DNA from: Armillaria gallica
Taxonomy: Eukaryota; Basidiomycota; Agaricomycetes; Agaricales; Physalacriaceae
Assembly: GCA_037576215.1 (NCBI GenBank)
Contig: JBANDB010000009.1
Coordinates: 1,488,001 to 1,552,000, forward strand
DNA: 64,000 bases
Direction: 5' to 3'
The notes under the pieces are model-generated. The model saw nothing but the letters and a program-made list of their open reading frames with translations. It had not been told where the DNA came from and searched no databases. The stretch's first letter is position 1. Every line of letters starts with the position of its first letter. A program made the translations under genes and the position numbers. Shown here one piece after another: positions 60,911 through 64,000 of the stretch.

Positions 60911-61613
60911 GCTTTCTGAGACTTAATCGGAACATTTATTCCTGCTACGTTAGTAGTAGGTCTTATCGAGGGATCATGGTTACCGAAACTTTAAGCCGGG
61001 GCCGCCACGAAAGTCACGGGAACTGCTAATCATAGAAATTTAGCGCGGCTTGGTACAAGTAAATTCCCCTAAAAGTTAGAAATTCGGGGTGGCTGCTGCT
61101 TTGTCTGTCACTGTTTATATGTGACTCCTTGTTACTATCACGCTCATCTACGGATTTTCTCGGCCGAACTGGAAGGATTTCTTCGGAACGGTAGTTCCGT
61201 TGACTGCTTAAGTCGAAAACGAGCATTATCTACGCAAAACAAGACATGTTTCCTATGATCATCCTTGGCCTTCTCTGACCCACTAACACCAGCTGCGTGC
61301 ATGAGAGACACGATGGGACCCTACAAAGAATTCAAGAAATGGGCAACTGGGAGAGCCTTATAGTAGACGACGAAAACTTTAGATTTGCTCGTCTCAAAGT
61401 AGTCTTTTGTTCATTGAAAGATCCATCGTACTACTAGTCAATCAATAAAGCCGAATGGATGTGAAACACTGTAGTTAGGTCTCCTGAGAGAAAATGCGAG
61501 CTGGTGGCGGCGGCCTCGCCGCCACCGAGCGAGTCATCTTCGAACAAAACCCAACATTCATTTCTTTGGATCATTCTGCACGATTTATGTAATTATGGTT
61601 TTTGTTTTTGGAT
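60911..61613. other. Upstream region of the protease gene
   Basis: About 700 bp; a 66-residue minus frame at 61026-61226 is unsupported. Otherwise nothing recognised. Confidence 0.4.
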
Positions 61614-61963
61614 TACTGTACAATTTCGACCTTATCTTCACGGCTTGTGACATGTTATGCCACATCTTCAGCCGGGAAGATCTTCGCAGATGGCTGTGAC
61701 ACATCACGGTCATCTTCATTACATCTTCATAGGCAGGGTCCTAGTGCCGCATCATCAAACTGAATTGCCAGTATGACAGAAACTTCTGGAAATGCACGTA
61801 GACACTCAGACATCTGTATTTTGTTATTTTTTGCTCAAAAGAATACTATTTTGAAACTTTTTTCATCTCTTCACCGAGTGCTGTGACATGTTATCAATGC
61901 ATATCTTCATTTCACAGGCCGCTGTGACACGTTATGTGAAGTTAAGGTCGAAATTGTACAGTA
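61614..61963. mobile_element. TA-flanked MITE (Tc1/mariner- or pogo-like)
   Basis: A perfect 21-bp inverted repeat bounds about 350 bp: TACTGTACAATTTCGACC... at 61614-61634 and its complement at 61943-61963. If the outer TA is the target duplication, the repeat proper starts CTGTACAATTTCGACC, as in Tc1/mariner-type elements. The interior has repeated GTGACATGTTAT/GTGACACGTTAT and ATCTTCA words and no coding capacity. Confidence 0.75.
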
Positions 61964-63739
61964 GTGGTGGTAAACGTAGCAGGCCTTGCCCCTGATGTGG
62001 GCCCTACAAGCTTTATGTCATTTGTATTAATGGCGTTGTCACCGGTCCGTTATCGTTGATGCAATTGAATCGAGCGAAGAGCTTGAAGGCCATGTTAGGG
62101 CTGTGGACCCGGCCGTTCCTGATTGGGACCTGGCGCCGGTAGCACCACGACCACCAGAAATAGGGCGTCTTAGGTTCGCGCGCCTAACCATAGCATCCGA
62201 CCATAATGTTGTGAACTGAGCATTCAGTGTTACGGAAATTTTTTTGTAAATGTGACGGGAGCAGTAATCGAAACGGCTGCACGATAATTGCCACAACCTA
62301 CACATTGACGGGAGCGCTGCGACTAGTAAGTATAGGTAGGCATAATTGATAGCGCCGCCCACTGGTACCTACCCTCTCAGCCTCGTCGTCGGAATGTCAC
62401 ATTATTCTCATGGCAGGGCACATACCAATTCTAATTGTACTTCAGAAGGGCCGGGCTAGGGATGCCCACCGTACCCGTACATACGGTGGATATGGGTACC
62501 ATACCGTCGGCGCTTTAGAATTTAATCTCTACGGACGCATTTGCACGAGCACCACACGGGCAGGTCATATCGGGGTGCATACCTATTCTTTTAGACATGC
62601 CGTGAGTGCAATTAACGAAATAGAACGTTTTGACCACAAATCTCACCCGAGGTAGGTTACTGTCCTCCTGAATGCCACCCATATACGGCATACAGGACAG
62701 GTACGGTACGGTACGGTATACGTGCAAAACCCGTACCTTACCGTCGAGGCTTACGGCCGTAAAGTCTTGTACGGCCGTAACCGTATAACGCTGGCAAGGC
62801 CCACATCTGGGACAAAGCCTGCGACATTTATTAAGAACTACCTACTTACAAAGAAAATGTATAGATTGCCGGATTTAACACACTTGCTATGCCCCTTCGC
62901 ACTGGGTGCAAGAGCAATGATCTGATTTCTCCAGGAACAGGGTACTTCACCATTCAGATGACGCAGGTGTATCATGGTTGGAGATAATCACAAGTCTGCA
63001 ATGCAACTTCAGTGAGGCAGCGAGTAATGAGATGATATCTTACTGTTTGTTTCACGGGTGACGACGTTCATCGTCACGTCGAACGAGTTATGGAGTTGGA
63101 ATATGCTTGAAAAAGTCAGGATATCTGAAAACGGTGACATGGTGGAAGTGATCAGTGCCACAACCCCCAAACTGGCAATACTAATAAGTAGGTGCTGCTC
63201 GAAAACGCTCCGGTTTACTTCCCTACTTCCCTATACGTCGCTACAGACACAGTGGAAACTTGAACCCCAGAGTCCTTGTAGCATAGTTAGCGCCGTGAAA
63301 TTATTTAAAATGAACGTGCCAGGAATACGTATCAAGAGAACTGTAGTGATCGGCAGAAACGGTGCATGACGGGGTAGTCACCAGGATGGGGTCACCGCCA
63401 AACATGGGTGAGTCGTACGCGCATTGGCTGATCCTGATCTTGTGGCGTTTGGCAGGAATTTGAGATTCTAATCGCTAAGACTCTCGAGATGCAGCTATTT
63501 CTGGTGAGGTAAAACTGGTGAAAACGAATGGGTATCAGACATTATTGACTCTGTTTCGACATCTTGAACGTAGCGAAATCCATCGGCGGCATATTAAAGG
63601 GAGGACGTAGTTTGCTTCGGCTAAAACACTGTCCATATTCCAATCGTTCGGAACTTCTTCCTGTATTTAAGCCGATGCGCAAAGTGATAAAGTTCGATAC
63701 TTTCTATTGTCTTCGAGTCAGCTTCTTTCGCTGCTGAGC
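61964..63739. other. Gene-poor stretch with GTAC-rich repeats
   Basis: No gene supported; a 107-residue minus frame at 62039-62362 has no features. From 62460 to 62790 the sequence is dense in GTAC, CCGTAC and ACGGCC words, including three tandem GGTAC units (about 62699-62717) and two TACGGCCGTAA-like palindromes (about 62751-62782). Confidence 0.45.
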
Positions 63740-63994
63740 ATGTCCTCGGCCACGATACCTTTTTACCGCCTGGGCCATACTTTTGAGAGGAATGGGGCGC
63801 AGTATATCCACGAGAAAGTCGAAGCGCGCGAGGAGTTCCAGGACGAAATAAGAAACCCCGCCCTGTGTCGTTATGTGCTCGACAACGACGTTCTCATGAG
63901 CGTCAAAATGCGAATGCCCTCAGGCAGGTGCTGCCGTCGATATTTTAGGATGCTATTAATCAGGACCTGTGGCACGTTACATGAGACCGTATGA
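63740..63994 (+). CDS. Start of an unknown gene (3' end outside window)
   Basis: ATG at 63740: MSSATIPFYRLGHTFERNGA, then HEKVEAREEFQDEIRNPALC, charged and helical in look. The frame stays open to the edge, but a short intron may begin near 63920. No family recognised. An upstream CTGTATTTAAG (about 63660) could be a TATA-type element. Confidence 0.4.
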   Translation: MSSATIPFYRLGHTFERNGAQYIHEKVEAREEFQDEIRNPALCRYVLDNDVLMSVKMRMPSGRCCRRYFRMLLIRTCGTLHETV

Positions 63995-64000
63995 CAGAAG

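Overview
The window is nuclear DNA of a filamentous fungus, most likely a basidiomycete of the Agaricomycetes type. Almost every recognisable gene is cut by several 45-65 nt GT-AG introns. The gene set is eukaryotic and fungal: MSH2, YAE1, a TEA/ATTS transcription factor, a WDR5-type WD40 protein, a GRAM-TBC-EF-hand RabGAP, F-box/LRR proteins and a metacaspase-like protease. There are no operons, ribosome-binding sites or CRISPR arrays. Species cannot be named from the sequence alone.

Layout. 1-3442: 3' part of MSH2 (+). 4021-6527: two divergent paralogous membrane proteins. 6528-9253: no supportable gene. 9254-12457: an F-box gene that seems to be split by a 1.6 kb insertion. 12921-14324 (-): C2H2 zinc-finger protein. 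15173-17623 (-): SAM-dependent methyltransferase. 17624-23632: gene-poor, with a clear hAT-like MITE (22206-22604). 23633-24211: YAE1. 24212-35200: two tandem copies (A, B) of a large multi-exon gene for an unknown membrane protein, plus decayed gene fragments. 35211-35756: gamma-glutamylcyclotransferase-like protein. 37509-39042 (-): TEA factor. 39831-41283 (+): WDR5-like. 41508-45376 (-): RabGAP. 46382-47911 (-): F-box/LRR protein. 49250-54530 (-): a third, inverted and dead copy (C) of the membrane-protein gene, carrying with it a relic of the YAE1 3' end. 54545-59700: degenerate region. 59805-60910 (-): caspase-domain protein. 61614-61963: a TA-flanked MITE. 63740-end: the start of an unknown gene.

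The most unusual content is the three-copy family (A 25019-27628, B 31456-34092, C 50142-52798). Its exon/intron structure can be followed codon by codon in A and B and predicts proteins of about 723 and 732 residues: signal peptide, ectodomain with a duplicated LLEP motif, two membrane segments and a long Ser/Pro-rich tail. Each copy has a TATA box and MluI-type (ACGCGT) boxes in its promoter. Copy C has a frameshift, a probable second frameshift and a premature stop, and its promoter carries an 18-nt homopolymer beside the TATA box. The duplicated unit is larger than the gene, because C also carries the YAE1 fragment and another decayed gene module that is found beside A and B.

The housekeeping genes are mostly unrelated in function and are not a biosynthetic or defence cluster. 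I see no gene set that clearly forms a new pathway. All exon junctions given here were read by eye from splice consensus and frame continuity; nothing was searched against a database.
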